A stretch of DNA of 17,712 nucleotides from an uncultured Desulfobacterales bacterium (GCA_945787595.1 CALZJV010000043.1:18044-35755); one strand, 5' to 3'; shown: positions 1 through 6,594, numbered from the stretch's first letter. The notes: generated from the sequence alone by a model not told the origin. Numbers and translations are program-made.

Positions 1-425
1 TTCAGGTCGGCATCCGGAAACACCACTGTCCCCATGTCGCGTCCCTCAAACACTGCGTTTTTTTCTTTTGCCAGATTTCTTTGCATATCAAGGAGATATT
101 CCCTCACTACCGGCCTGGCCGAAATAGCCGACGCCAGCATCGTAATTTCCGTTGTGCGAATGCGATCGCTGACATCCTCCCCATTTGAAAAAAGGCGCAA
201 CCCCGCTTCTTTTTCGACAAACGCCAGCTCAAGTTCAGAGCACAGCCGTTTGAGCTCAGCATCATTTTCGGGATTGCTCCCCCGAATTTTAACTGCCAAA
301 GCTACGGCCCGGTAAAGCGCTCCGGTGTCGATATACCGATACCCCAATCTATCTGCCAAAGCACGGCTCACCGTCGTTTTGCCGGCACCTGCGGGTCCAT
401 CAATTGTAATCAACAGTTTTTTCAT
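1..425 (-). CDS. cmk: Cytidylate kinase, 5' part only (runs off the window)
   Basis: Read leftward from the ATG at 425-423, this frame is open to base 1, giving about 141 residues of a protein that is normally about 220. It begins MKKLLITIDGPAGAGKTT, with the P-loop GPAGAGKT at residues 10-17, then ADRLGYRYIDTGALYRA and, near the window edge, EGRDMGTVVFPDA. These are classic (d)CMP kinase landmarks: ATP-binding loop, CMP-binding segment and the GRD motif. The enzyme phosphorylates CMP/dCMP to the diphosphate in the cytoplasm, feeding CTP and dCTP pools. It is the last visible gene of the leftward oxidoreductase-hisC block, 329 bases after hisC. No Shine-Dalgarno sequence is seen; the leader just upstream is a 9-bp-period repeat, so the start rests on family homology. 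The 3' end lies outside the window, so integrity is unknown. Confidence 0.93.
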   Translation of the reverse strand, partial: MKKLLITIDGPAGAGKTTVSRALADRLGYRYIDTGALYRAVALAVKIRGSNPENDAELKRLCSELELAFVEKEAGLRLFSNGEDVSDRIRTTEITMLASAISARPVVREYLLDMQRNLAKEKNAVFEGRDMGTVVFPDADL

Positions 426-436
426 GAATTTTTAAT

Positions 437-490
437 CGTTAAAAGCGGTTAGAGCGTTGAGATGGTTTAAATCGTTTGGATCGTTAAATT
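437..490. repeat. Degenerate 9-bp tandem array upstream of cmk
   Basis: Six consecutive nonamers fill this stretch with no gap: CGTTAAAAG, CGGTTAGAG, CGTTGAGAT, GGTTTAAAT, CGTTTGGAT, CGTTAAATT. The conserved core is SGTT or SGGTT at the start of each unit. The array ends 11 bases before the cmk start codon and occupies the position of its leader. The period differs from the 7 bp of the other arrays in the window. Function is unknown. Confidence 0.75.
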
Positions 491-671
491 GCCACAGACA
501 TACACAGACGAAAAAAAGTTCAAGGGCTTCGAAGGACTAAATTCCTAAATCCTACTAATCCTCTGATCTGCTTAACTTCTTAACCTCCCAATTTCTCACG
601 CTTTTTTCGTCCATCTTCCTTCGTCTTCCCCTCTGATCTTACGCGCCTTCCGCCTTCAAACCCCTCAGTCT

Positions 672-755
672 TCTGACATCTGTCCTCTGACATCTATCCT
701 CTGTCCTCTGCCCTCTGACATCTGTCCTCTGCCCTCTGACATCTGTCCTCTGCCC
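672..755. repeat. 7-bp tandem array, TCTGNNN type (12 units)
   Basis: Twelve contiguous heptamers, all starting TCT: TCTGACA, TCTGTCC, TCTGACA, TCTATCC, TCTGTCC, TCTGCCC, then two perfect 21-bp blocks of TCTGACA-TCTGTCC-TCTGCCC. The last base of the array is the outermost base of the hisC stop codon (755-757, CTA on the + strand), so the array abuts the gene exactly. The preceding bases 536-671 have weaker 7-8-bp periodicity, for example CGCCTTC twice at 644-657. The same vocabulary recurs at 17396-17535 and, inverted, at 7772-7827. Confidence 0.92.
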
Positions 756-1846
756 TATTTCTTAAGCACAACTTCCAACGCTTTCAACAACCGCAAATTC
801 TCATGATGGAGTCCGACATTTACCCGAATGTAATCCGGATAACCGTATGATGTCATCGACCGCACAATGACGCCCTGCTTGAGAAGGTCTTCAAAAATCT
901 CATCGGCGTTTTTAGCGACTCGAATGAGAAAAAAATTGGCCTGAGATTCCAGATACTCGATACCCAGATCATCCAATGCCGTGTATAAAAATTCCAATTC
1001 GTCATAAACCAAAGCAACCGTTTTTGCCAGAAAATCCTCGTCCTCGAGGGCAGCAATCGCTCCCGCCTGAGCCAGTGAATTGACATTGAACGGTTGTCGG
1101 ACCCGGTTGAGAAGATCGGCCAAAAATGAGGGCATCAGCCCATATCCGATGCGAAGGCCGGCAAGACCGTACGCTTTGGAAAATGTCCGCAGTCCGACCA
1201 CGACTTTGTCGGAGTTCAGGTAATCAATACTGTCCGGACAATCCCGATCCCTGACAAATTCAATATATGCTTCATCAATAACCAATACGACATCGGCTGG
1301 CAATGCTGCGATAAAGGTTTCGAGTGATTCCCTTGAAATCAGCGCTCCTGTGGGATTATGGGGGTTGGTCACAAAAACCAGGCGGGTTTTGGAATTGACG
1401 CACGCCAGCATCCCATCCAGGTCGGTCGAATAGGATTTCAACGGTACCCCGACTGGTATTGCACCGCAACTTCGGATCACGATATCATAAAATAGAAATG
1501 AAGGCTGGGGCAGGACAGCCTCATCGCCGAACTGCAGCAACACCTGAGCGAGCAGGGCGATAATATCGTCGGATCCGTTGCCGAGAACGATGGTTTCACG
1601 AGGTATTCTCAATCGTTTTGAAAGACGTCCGATCAAATCATAACTTCCGCCGTTGGGATACCGATGTATTTTATCTAAGGCACGTTGGATGGCCTTCACC
1701 GCCATGGGTGAAGGCCCTAATGGATTCTCATTAGAGGCCAGTTTTACGGCATTGGCAATTCCATATTCCCGTTCAAGTTCCTCAAGCGGTTTTCCCGCAA
1801 CATAGGGTTTGAGCGATAGGATATGATCGGGTACTGAGAGCTTCAT
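755..1846 (-). CDS. hisC: Histidinol-phosphate aminotransferase
   Basis: A 363-residue fold-type I PLP aminotransferase that converts imidazole-acetol phosphate and glutamate to histidinol phosphate and 2-oxoglutarate in histidine synthesis. Landmarks seen are LASNENPLGPSP near residues 36-47, LGNGSDDII (88-96), NPHNPTG (161-167), the cofactor-contacting DEAYIEF (191-197) and TFSKAYGLAGLRIGYG with the Schiff-base lysine K224. The length fits HisC. Its ATG overlaps the stop of the upstream gamma-subunit gene by four bases (ATGA), so translation is probably coupled. Some family members also act on aromatic 2-oxoacids, so an additional tyrosine/phenylalanine aminotransferase role is possible. 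A 7-bp repeat array abuts the stop codon. Confidence 0.93.
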   Translation of the reverse strand: MKLSVPDHILSLKPYVAGKPLEELEREYGIANAVKLASNENPLGPSPMAVKAIQRALDKIHRYPNGGSYDLIGRLSKRLRIPRETIVLGNGSDDIIALLAQVLLQFGDEAVLPQPSFLFYDIVIRSCGAIPVGVPLKSYSTDLDGMLACVNSKTRLVFVTNPHNPTGALISRESLETFIAALPADVVLVIDEAYIEFVRDRDCPDSIDYLNSDKVVVGLRTFSKAYGLAGLRIGYGLMPSFLADLLNRVRQPFNVNSLAQAGAIAALEDEDFLAKTVALVYDELEFLYTALDDLGIEYLESQANFFLIRVAKNADEIFEDLLKQGVIVRSMTSYGYPDYIRVNVGLHHENLRLLKALEVVLKK

Positions 1847-2382
1847 TTAGCAAGCGCCGCCTTTTGACCTGCCTCAAGCGCTTTCATATTGAGGGGAATG
1901 AGCTTTTCTTTTTGGGCGAATTTTTCCTTGACGGCTTTTTGCAACAAAGCAAAATCGAGAACATTGCTGCGGGTGACGAAGGCAGCCAGGGCAACAATGT
2001 TGGCGGCCTTGACATTCCCCAATTCTTTGGCGATTTCGATGATGGGAACGCTGACGACATCAACGTCATTGCGACCGGCACTGATGGATATAATCGAACT
2101 GTTGATAAATATTACCCCGCCTGATTTTACGGTGGGCGCAAATTTTTCCAGCGAAGGTCGATTCATGGCAATCAGGTGTTTGGGATTGCGAATAATGGGA
2201 GAACCAATGAGCCTGTCGCTGATGACCACCGTACAATAAGCGGTGCCGCCCCGCATCTCAGGTCCATAAGAAGGGATCCACACCACCTCAAAGCCCCCGT
2301 CCATAGCGGCTTGGGCAAGAATCTGCCCCATTACCATAATCCCCTGACCGCCGAATCCGGCGAATTGAATTTCACTTTGCAT
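1843..2382 (-). CDS. 2-oxoacid:ferredoxin oxidoreductase, gamma subunit
   Basis: A 179-residue protein of the pyruvate/ketoisovalerate oxidoreductase gamma family. It opens QSEIQFAGFGGQGIMVMGQI, the glycine-rich GFGGQG motif at residues 9-14 that contributes to CoA binding in these complexes, followed by PSYGPEMRGG and a MNRPSLEKF segment, both typical of KorC/VorC-type gamma chains. It would assemble with the alpha, beta and ferredoxin-like subunits encoded just upstream to oxidise a 2-oxoacid to acyl-CoA with reduction of ferredoxin, or run in reverse. A strong GAGGAGG ribosome site precedes the ATG. Its stop overlaps hisC. It is separated from the beta gene by 233 bases of repeats, unusual inside an operon. 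Substrate specificity cannot be read from this subunit. Confidence 0.9.
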   Translation of the reverse strand: MQSEIQFAGFGGQGIMVMGQILAQAAMDGGFEVVWIPSYGPEMRGGTAYCTVVISDRLIGSPIIRNPKHLIAMNRPSLEKFAPTVKSGGVIFINSSIISISAGRNDVDVVSVPIIEIAKELGNVKAANIVALAAFVTRSNVLDFALLQKAVKEKFAQKEKLIPLNMKALEAGQKAALAK

Positions 2383-2400
2383 GACGCCTCCTCAAAATAA

Positions 2401-2449
2401 TAACTGGCTGCTGGTCCCTCGTTACTGGATCCCCGATACTCGATGATAG
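2401..2449. repeat. 7-bp degenerate array, NNNCTGG/NNNCTCG type
   Basis: Seven consecutive heptamers: TAACTGG, CTGCTGG, TCCCTCG, TTACTGG, ATCCCCG, ATACTCG, ATGATAG. The last three bases are CTGG- or CTCG-like in most units. The array lies just upstream of the gamma-subunit ribosome site, inside the oxidoreductase operon. It is weaker than the other arrays and would be unconvincing alone. Confidence 0.6.
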
Positions 2450-2495
2450 CTGAAACTTTTGAATGGCTTAAGGCACAGGGCAAATGGTATTTCAA

Positions 2496-2558
2496 ATTCC
2501 ACCTTCCCACTTCCGCATTCCCCATTCCGCATTCCAAATTCCACCTTCCCCATTCCCT
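2496..2558. repeat. 7-bp tandem array, MTTCCNN type (9 units)
   Basis: Nine contiguous heptamers, each with TTCC at positions 2-5: ATTCCAC, CTTCCCA, CTTCCGC, ATTCCCC, ATTCCGC, ATTCCAA, ATTCCAC, CTTCCCC, ATTCCCT. It sits in the 233-base gap between the gamma and beta subunit genes and runs directly into a 40-base palindrome. Reading frames that cross it are repeat translations, not genes. Confidence 0.88.
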
Positions 2559-2595
2559 CCGGGGCGTAGGCCCAAACGCCCCTACGGGCCGGAGG
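2556..2595. repeat. 40-base interrupted palindrome in the oxidoreductase operon
   Basis: Outer arms CCTCCGG (2556-2562) and CCGGAGG (2589-2595) pair perfectly. After a 3-nt by 3-nt internal loop, GTAGG (2566-2570) pairs with CCTAC (2581-2585) around a 10-nt loop. It lies between the beta stop and the gamma start with no T-run on either strand, so it resembles a REP-like palindrome or an RNA-processing or stabilising hairpin more than a terminator. Confidence 0.7.
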
Positions 2596-2615
2596 CCAAA
2601 TTCCCACTTCCGAAC

Positions 2616-3359
2616 TCAACTATCCTCCGGCGTTTTATAATCACCCAACTCATAATAGGGCATCATCTTCTCCTCGGCCCATTTCAAAGCGTCTACCGGC
2701 GTCATTCCCCAGTTTGTGGGACAGGTGCTGAGAAGCTCTACTAGGCTAAAGCATCGATTTTCCATTTGATAAGTAAACGCTTTTTTAATCGCTTTTTTAG
2801 CCCGATTGATGTACTTGGGCTGGGTCAATGCCTGGCGGGTGATATATGCGGGGGTTTGCAAGGATGCCAGCAATTCGGCTACCTTTATGGGCATGCCCTC
2901 ACTGACTGTTTTGCGCCCGAACGGGGACGTCGTCGTCCGCTGATCGGGCATGGTGGTGGGAGCCATCTGCCCGCCGGTCATACCGTAAACGGCATTGTTG
3001 ATAAAAATGGTAGTAAACTTCTCGCCCCGATTCGCTGAGTGCACAATTTCACTCAATCCGATGCTCGCCAGGTCGCCATCGCCCTGGTAGGTGAACACCA
3101 TCAAATCCGGTCGAACCCGTTTCATCCCGGTGGCCATGGCGGGTGCACGACCGTGGGCGGACTCTTGAAAGTCGAAGGTGAAGTAGTTGTACATCAAAAC
3201 GGCACATCCTACCGGGGCAATTCCCACGGTTCGCTCTCGAATCCCGAGCTCATCGATTACCTCGGCAACCAGCCGGTGGGCCACGCCGTGGGTACAGCCC
3301 GGGCAGTAGTGAGTGATGGTGTCCGCCAGGGCTTCCGGTTTATGAAATGTTTTTCCCAT
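2616..3359 (-). CDS. 2-oxoacid:ferredoxin oxidoreductase, beta subunit (TPP-binding)
   Basis: A 247-residue thiamine-pyrophosphate subunit of the KorB/VorA class. HYCPGCTHG carries cysteines C19 and C22. The TPP/Mg motif starts at GDGDLASIG (residues 93-101) and closes about 27 residues later with FINNAVYGMTGGQ (N121-N122). The short length without a fused ferredoxin domain is normal for four-subunit enzymes. It supplies the TPP that attacks the 2-oxoacid; electrons then pass to iron-sulfur clusters. An AAGGAG ribosome site lies 6 nt before the ATG. The gene follows the alpha subunit after 117 A/T-rich bases in which nothing else was recognised. Substrate (2-oxoglutarate, 2-oxoisovalerate or another branched 2-oxoacid) is not decided by the sequence; the equivalent Geobacter gene is called korB. 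Confidence 0.92.
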   Translation of the reverse strand: MGKTFHKPEALADTITHYCPGCTHGVAHRLVAEVIDELGIRERTVGIAPVGCAVLMYNYFTFDFQESAHGRAPAMATGMKRVRPDLMVFTYQGDGDLASIGLSEIVHSANRGEKFTTIFINNAVYGMTGGQMAPTTMPDQRTTTSPFGRKTVSEGMPIKVAELLASLQTPAYITRQALTQPKYINRAKKAIKKAFTYQMENRCFSLVELLSTCPTNWGMTPVDALKWAEEKMMPYYELGDYKTPEDS

Positions 3360-3476
3360 TCGTGACTCCTTGCTTTGTATAAGAAACTACAAATTTGGTC
3401 AGTTAGTTTTGCGATTTCTACTTTTTTTGTAAAAAATTTGAAATCCGAATCATGAAAAAATTCGATTTTAAATTCC

Positions 3477-4547
3477 TCAATTCACTAATTTCTTGACAGC
3501 CTCAATCACTTCTTCAGGTGTCGGAACTTCACCGCCACATTTGCCGTACCAGTGAACGGGACACTTGCCGGCAACACTGCGTTCAACATCTTCCACCATC
3601 TGTCCCATGCACATCTCAACACTGAGGACAGCCCGGCAGTGGTCTTTTGCGGCGGCATCCCGAATGGGCCCGGATGGAAATGGAAACAAATATTTTGGCC
3701 GCAGCATGGCGATTTCCAGCCCTTCATCCTTGAGCATATCAATGGCGGTACGGCAAACCCGGCTCATGGTGCCGTATGAAATAATAAGAAGCTGATACGC
3801 TCCGTCCGAATTATAGTCTTCAAATCTAACCTCTTCGCGTGCCATCTGCTCGTACTTGGCTTTTAGTTTCAGATTATGTGCGTTGAGCTCCACGGGGTCC
3901 AGATATAGGGTTTTGACCAGATTGCGCCTATTGCTTTTGCGGGTGCTCATACCATTGGTGGCCCAATCGTCTTTATTCGTGGGTTTAACTTTGAGGCGAT
4001 CCGGGAATTCCACCGGTTCCATCATCTGGCCGATCAACCCGTCGCCCAGAATCATCACCGGATTGCGATATTTATCGGCCATGGAAAAGGCCTGCATGAC
4101 CATTTCAACAGCTTCCTGGACACTGGCCGGCGCCATGACCAGCAGCCTGTAATCACCATGCCCGCCGCCTTTGGTCGCTTGGAAATAATCCGCCTGGGAG
4201 GGGAGAATTCCTCCCAGTCCGGGCCCTCCTCGCATAATATTGACAAATACCGCTGGACACTCGGCGGCCGTAATATAGCTGATGCCCTCACTCATAAGGC
4301 TGATCCCCGGGCTCGAGGAAGTTGTAAATACTCGCTCACCGCAAGCCGAGGCGCCAAAGATCATATAGGATACCGCCACTTCACTTTCACCCTGCAAAAA
4401 CACACCGTCAACCTCAGTCATACGCTTGGAAAGATATTCAGCCACTTCAGTTTGCGGGGTAATGGGATAGGCAAAGTAATTGAGGCATCCGGCCCGAATG
4501 GCAGCCTCGCCAATTGCTTCATTGCCTTTCATCAATACCTTACTCAT
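3477..4547 (-). CDS. vorB: 2-oxoacid:ferredoxin oxidoreductase, alpha subunit (VorB-type)
   Basis: A 356-residue alpha chain starting MSKVLMKGNEAIGEAAIRAG. YPITPQTEVAEYL near residue 27, the QGESEVAVSYMIFGAS segment and TTSSPGISLMSEGISY are the pyrimidine-binding-domain hallmarks of KorA/VorB/PorA proteins, followed by the transketolase C-like domain from about residue 220. The frame extends upstream to 4595, but the ATG at 4547 is preferred because it is preceded by GGAGGA and gives the family N-terminus. The longer start would add a lysine-rich MKLKKKRQHKNN overlapping the ferredoxin gene. With the beta, gamma and ferredoxin subunits it forms the cytoplasmic acyl-CoA-producing complex. Close family members are named 3-methyl-2-oxobutanoate dehydrogenase VorB, but 2-oxoglutarate is an equally reasonable substrate. 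Confidence 0.92.
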   Translation of the reverse strand: MSKVLMKGNEAIGEAAIRAGCLNYFAYPITPQTEVAEYLSKRMTEVDGVFLQGESEVAVSYMIFGASACGERVFTTSSSPGISLMSEGISYITAAECPAVFVNIMRGGPGLGGILPSQADYFQATKGGGHGDYRLLVMAPASVQEAVEMVMQAFSMADKYRNPVMILGDGLIGQMMEPVEFPDRLKVKPTNKDDWATNGMSTRKSNRRNLVKTLYLDPVELNAHNLKLKAKYEQMAREEVRFEDYNSDGAYQLLIISYGTMSRVCRTAIDMLKDEGLEIAMLRPKYLFPFPSGPIRDAAAKDHCRAVLSVEMCMGQMVEDVERSVAGKCPVHWYGKCGGEVPTPEEVIEAVKKLVN

Positions 4548-4560
4548 ATTTATCCTCCGA

Positions 4561-4794
4561 TTATTTTTGTGCTGCCGCTTTTTCTTCAATTTCACTGATG
4601 GCTATGGCAACATCCGGACACATGGTGCAGCAGATGGCGCAGAAGATACAGTCTTCCGGACGTGCCTGGTAAGCCGGAAAATAGCCTTTGGTATTGATCT
4701 TATCTGAAATTTCCAGAACATTTTTGGGGCATACGGTAACGCATAACCCGCAACCTTTGCAGCGGTCTTTGTCGATATAATGCTGATATGCCAT
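4561..4794 (-). CDS. 4Fe-4S ferredoxin-type delta subunit of the oxidoreductase
   Basis: A 77-residue protein with two CxxCxxCxxxC clusters: CKGCGLCVTVCP (residues about 13-24) and CIFCAICCTMCP (about 48-59). This is the two-[4Fe-4S] delta subunit (KorD/VorD) that carries electrons from the TPP/alpha-beta core to soluble ferredoxin. It is the first of the four subunit genes, ends 13 bases before the alpha ATG and has a GGGAGGA ribosome site. The order delta-alpha-beta-gamma matches the korDABC arrangement known from Geobacter. One extra cysteine (in AICC) sits beside the canonical positions. Confidence in the subunit role is high because of the contiguity with alpha. Confidence 0.93.
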   Translation of the reverse strand: MAYQHYIDKDRCKGCGLCVTVCPKNVLEISDKINTKGYFPAYQARPEDCIFCAICCTMCPDVAIAISEIEEKAAAQK

Positions 4795-4846
4795 AAAAAA
4801 AATCCTCCCGAATATGATAATTACCTAACCCGGTCAAGCCGTTTGT

Positions 4847-4918
4847 AGCGAAGCGTAAATCCCGATTTATCGGGAAATTGAATGTTGCAAATTGAATATT
4901 TATGGATATCGCTTCGCT
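4847..4918. repeat. Inverted AGCGAAGCG pair enclosing palindromes and ATTGAAT units
   Basis: AGCGAAGCG at 4847-4855 is the exact reverse complement of 4910-4918. Inside lies a perfect TCCCGAT-TT-ATCGGGA palindrome (4860-4875) and the heptads ATTGAAT, GTTGCAA, ATTGAAT (4877-4897). The AGCGAAGCG word recurs at 14623-14631 and inverted at 13510-13518. It lies upstream of the ferredoxin gene, so a regulatory hairpin is possible, but no T-run follows. Confidence 0.6.
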
Positions 4919-4950
4919 CCGTCCTTTTTAAAAATGGGAAGAATACCTTA

Positions 4951-4985
4951 AATCTTCAATCTTCAATCGAAAATATTCAATCAGT
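4951..4985. repeat. 7-bp array, AATNNNN type (5 units)
   Basis: Five contiguous heptamers: AATCTTC, AATCTTC, AATCGAA, AATATTC, AATCAGT. Read on the other strand the units are TTGAAGA-like, the TTGANNN form also seen at 8665-8698, 14444-14478 and 14642-14699. Confidence 0.7.
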
Positions 4986-5019
4986 AGAAGATTGCGAAAA
5001 TATTCCAATACAATTTTGT

Positions 5020-5218
5020 TAGCTAGTGCCCTTCCATAAATCGGTTAAAATCAGTTCGGGCACTCAGTAGTGTTTCCAATCCAGAAATGCGGATTTTTGT
5101 CCAAGATCAAGGAAATCAAGCGTTTGTGCGGAGACGTAGCTGGCTACGTCGCACAATCGAACGCGCCGATTGACGCCGAGATTGGGCAAAAAAACCATTT
5201 ATGGATGGAAACTAGCTA
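5020..5218. mobile_element. MITE-like near-palindromic element, 199 bp, no coding capacity
   Basis: The ends are inverted: TAGCTAGT (5020-5027) against ACTAGCTA (5211-5218), with similarity extending inward (left TTCCATAAAT, right ATTTATGGAT). The interior is an imperfect palindrome along most of its length. The centre is GACGTAGC (5133-5140), TG, GCTACGTC (5143-5150). Around it TGTGC (5125-5129) pairs with GCACA (5151-5155), and GCGTT (5120-5124) with AACGC (5160-5164). Further out, TTTTTGTCCAA on the left resembles the complement of TTGGGCAAAAA on the right. There is no open frame of note. This is the architecture of a non-autonomous miniature transposable element. No unambiguous target duplication is visible, and the parent transposase is not in the window. 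Confidence 0.7.
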
Positions 5219-5253
5219 TAAAAGTCACAAAAATATCTCATTCTGACTGAAGC

Positions 5254-5952
5254 TCAATTCCTGAATTCACTGACCTTCAACCATGGTGGAACCAGTTGTC
5301 GGGCAATGGGCAGGACCGCGCAGGAAAACCGTTTCATATCGATTTTCGGCAGCAATTCCTGTGAAACAGTAATAAACTCCAGCGGCAGGCCACTTTCCTG
5401 CGACACAGTTTGAACAAATTCATATCCGCTGTAAATATCCTCGGCACTGGTTTCATCTATTAGATTAGCGTTGCCGATAAGTCCGGTGATCGTCAATTGT
5501 GCAGCTTTTTCAATTTCATTGCGCATTGTTAGGCAACCCGACACGGTACTTGTCTGAGGACGTAATGGATTTACAACCTGTAGCATATGCACCCTTTTGC
5601 CGCTGAAAGCATCTGCCAGAGCGGACAGGACCCTTGCACCGGCATCGTCCCCACCAACATCCAAGATCATAAGATCGCCGGACTCCCGAATCATACCCGC
5701 TATGGTAGGGCTAAGAACCGGAAGGTCGGCCTGCAGATACTGCTCCGGCGGTAAAATCACCTTAATGCCGAGATCGGTTAGCGTAATTCTGGCTTCGCGG
5801 GTCCTGAAATAAGGGTTTACCAGATCAAGATCAGCAATGCTGACGTTTAGACCGGCCCGCTTGCGATTCACCGCCAGATTGATCGAAACCTCCGTCTTGC
5901 CGCTGCCGTAGTTTCCGACGATTACAGCTAATCCATTTAATTTGATGTCCAA
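5254..5952 (-). CDS. MinD/CobQ-like P-loop ATPase of unknown role
   Basis: A 232-residue soluble protein starting at a TTG codon (5952-5950), accepted because the Walker A loop GNYGSGKTE (residues 13-21) follows almost at once and AAAGGG lies just upstream. A switch-like DLDLVNPYFRTRE (41-53) and LMILDVGGDDAGA (94-106) resemble the SIMIBI/MinD-CobQ class. The asparagine-tyrosine P-loop and lack of the deviant KGGxGKT lysine separate it from ParA partitioning proteins. It heads the leftward oxidoreductase block behind a good promoter, although 459 repeat-rich bases separate it from the ferredoxin gene. Homologues are often labelled cobyrinic acid a,c-diamide synthase-like, but no CobB/CbiA amidotransferase domain is present. 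A role in metallocofactor or complex assembly is conjecture. Confidence 0.8.
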   Translation of the reverse strand: MDIKLNGLAVIVGNYGSGKTEVSINLAVNRKRAGLNVSIADLDLVNPYFRTREARITLTDLGIKVILPPEQYLQADLPVLSPTIAGMIRESGDLMILDVGGDDAGARVLSALADAFSGKRVHMLQVVNPLRPQTSTVSGCLTMRNEIEKAAQLTITGLIGNANLIDETSAEDIYSGYEFVQTVSQESGLPLEFITVSQELLPKIDMKRFSCAVLPIARQLVPPWLKVSEFRN

Positions 5953-6045
5953 AATACGCCCTTTCGTGCGAACGGAATTACCAAAACCTTAAAACTAAAA
6001 TAAGGCTTTGAACTCACATGTACAATGCGACAGGCCGAATCGATT

Positions 6046-6074
6046 AATTTATTGGGTATTTTCTTCCATGTCAA
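6046..6074 (-). promoter_or_regulatory. Sigma70-type promoter for the ATPase/oxidoreductase block
   Basis: On the minus strand there is a perfect -35 TTGACA (6074-6069), a 17-bp spacer, then TAAATT (6051-6046), four of six matches to the -10 consensus. Transcription would begin near 6039, leaving a leader of about 87 nt before the TTG start at 5952. An inverted repeat CTTCCA (6063-6068)/TGGAAG (6082-6087) brackets the -35 and could be an operator. This is prediction from consensus only. Confidence 0.6.
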
Positions 6075-6187
6075 GTGTTTTTGGAAGTTATCGCAACTCT
6101 AAATTGTGGGTTTTTCGTACTTTCCCCTTTTGAATTAAAGGTCGTTATGATAGTAGAAAAGTAGATACTAAGGTTGTGACATTGGGG

Positions 6188-6265
6188 TTCACATGTTTGC
6201 CTGTGAAGACGCCAGCCTTTTCGAAACTTCGCTCGGAAAAGGTTGCCCTGCTGGGCAGCCAGGGC
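6188..6265. other. Cluster of three adjacent hairpins in the divergent spacer
   Basis: Three perfect-stem hairpins follow one another: TTCACA/TGTGAA (6188-6193 with 6202-6207), CCTTTTC/GAAAAGG (6216-6222 with 6236-6242) and GCCCTG/CAGGGC (6245-6250 with 6260-6265). No T-run follows on either strand, so these are not ordinary terminators. They match no riboswitch I recognise. Bases 6088-6187 hold nothing I can identify. Confidence 0.45.
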
Positions 6266-6295
6266 ACTGGATAGTTAGTAACCTAAAGTATAGGT

Positions 6296-6517
6296 GTCAG
6301 GTTTCGGCCCGCCCTGGCCTCCCCTCCGGCCTGTAAGCCTATGGAAGCCTAGGGGCTGGAAGCGGGCTCGTAGCCTACGCCTCGGAGAGCGCGACATGAC
6401 GGATTCTCACTGTTCGCTGCAAGAGATCCCAATATGACCCTATCTTCCAAATTCATACAAGGTTAGGTCTGGGCCAGGGGTGTCAGGAAGGCGAGTCGCT
6501 AAATCCTGAAACCTGAC
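6296..6517. mobile_element. Inverted-repeat-bounded non-coding element (REP/IS remnant?)
   Basis: GTCAGGTTTC (6296-6305) and GAAACCTGAC (6508-6517) are exact inverted copies bounding 222 bases that are more GC-rich than the flanks. The right end also folds locally: TCAGG (6483-6487) with CCTGA (6505-6509), loop containing GCGAGTCGC. CCTGACGTT at 6512-6520 is repeated directly at 6557-6565. Such ends resemble REP-type palindromes mobilised by Y1/REP-associated transposases, but no transposase remnant is present, so the assignment is tentative. Confidence 0.45.
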
Positions 6518-6594
6518 GTTCCTTACAACATACTGTCAGATAAAGCTCGATAAGGGCCTGACGTTGCAGCATAAAGCAAGGTTGGATAATAGAT

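Noticed and set aside
34..315. 93-codon rightward open frame near the left edge
   Set aside because: It is antisense to the clearly recognisable cytidylate kinase frame.
672..755. CRISPR array
   Set aside because: Unit length is 7 bp with no spacers; it is a tandem repeat.
2443..2744. Several short frames between the gamma and beta subunit genes
   Set aside because: They cross the heptad arrays and the beta-subunit 3' end; no ribosome sites or homology.
4548..4595. Upstream in-frame extension of the alpha subunit (MKLKKKRQHKNN)
   Set aside because: It would overlap the ferredoxin gene and lacks a ribosome site; the ATG at 4547 has GGAGGA and the family N-terminus.
4800..4850. TTGACC...TATTCG promoter-like pair before the ferredoxin gene (minus strand)
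   Set aside because: The -10 is poor and the transcription start would fall in the ribosome site.
6188..6265. Cobalamin or other known riboswitch
   Set aside because: Hairpins are present, but none of the conserved boxes of known riboswitch classes could be matched.
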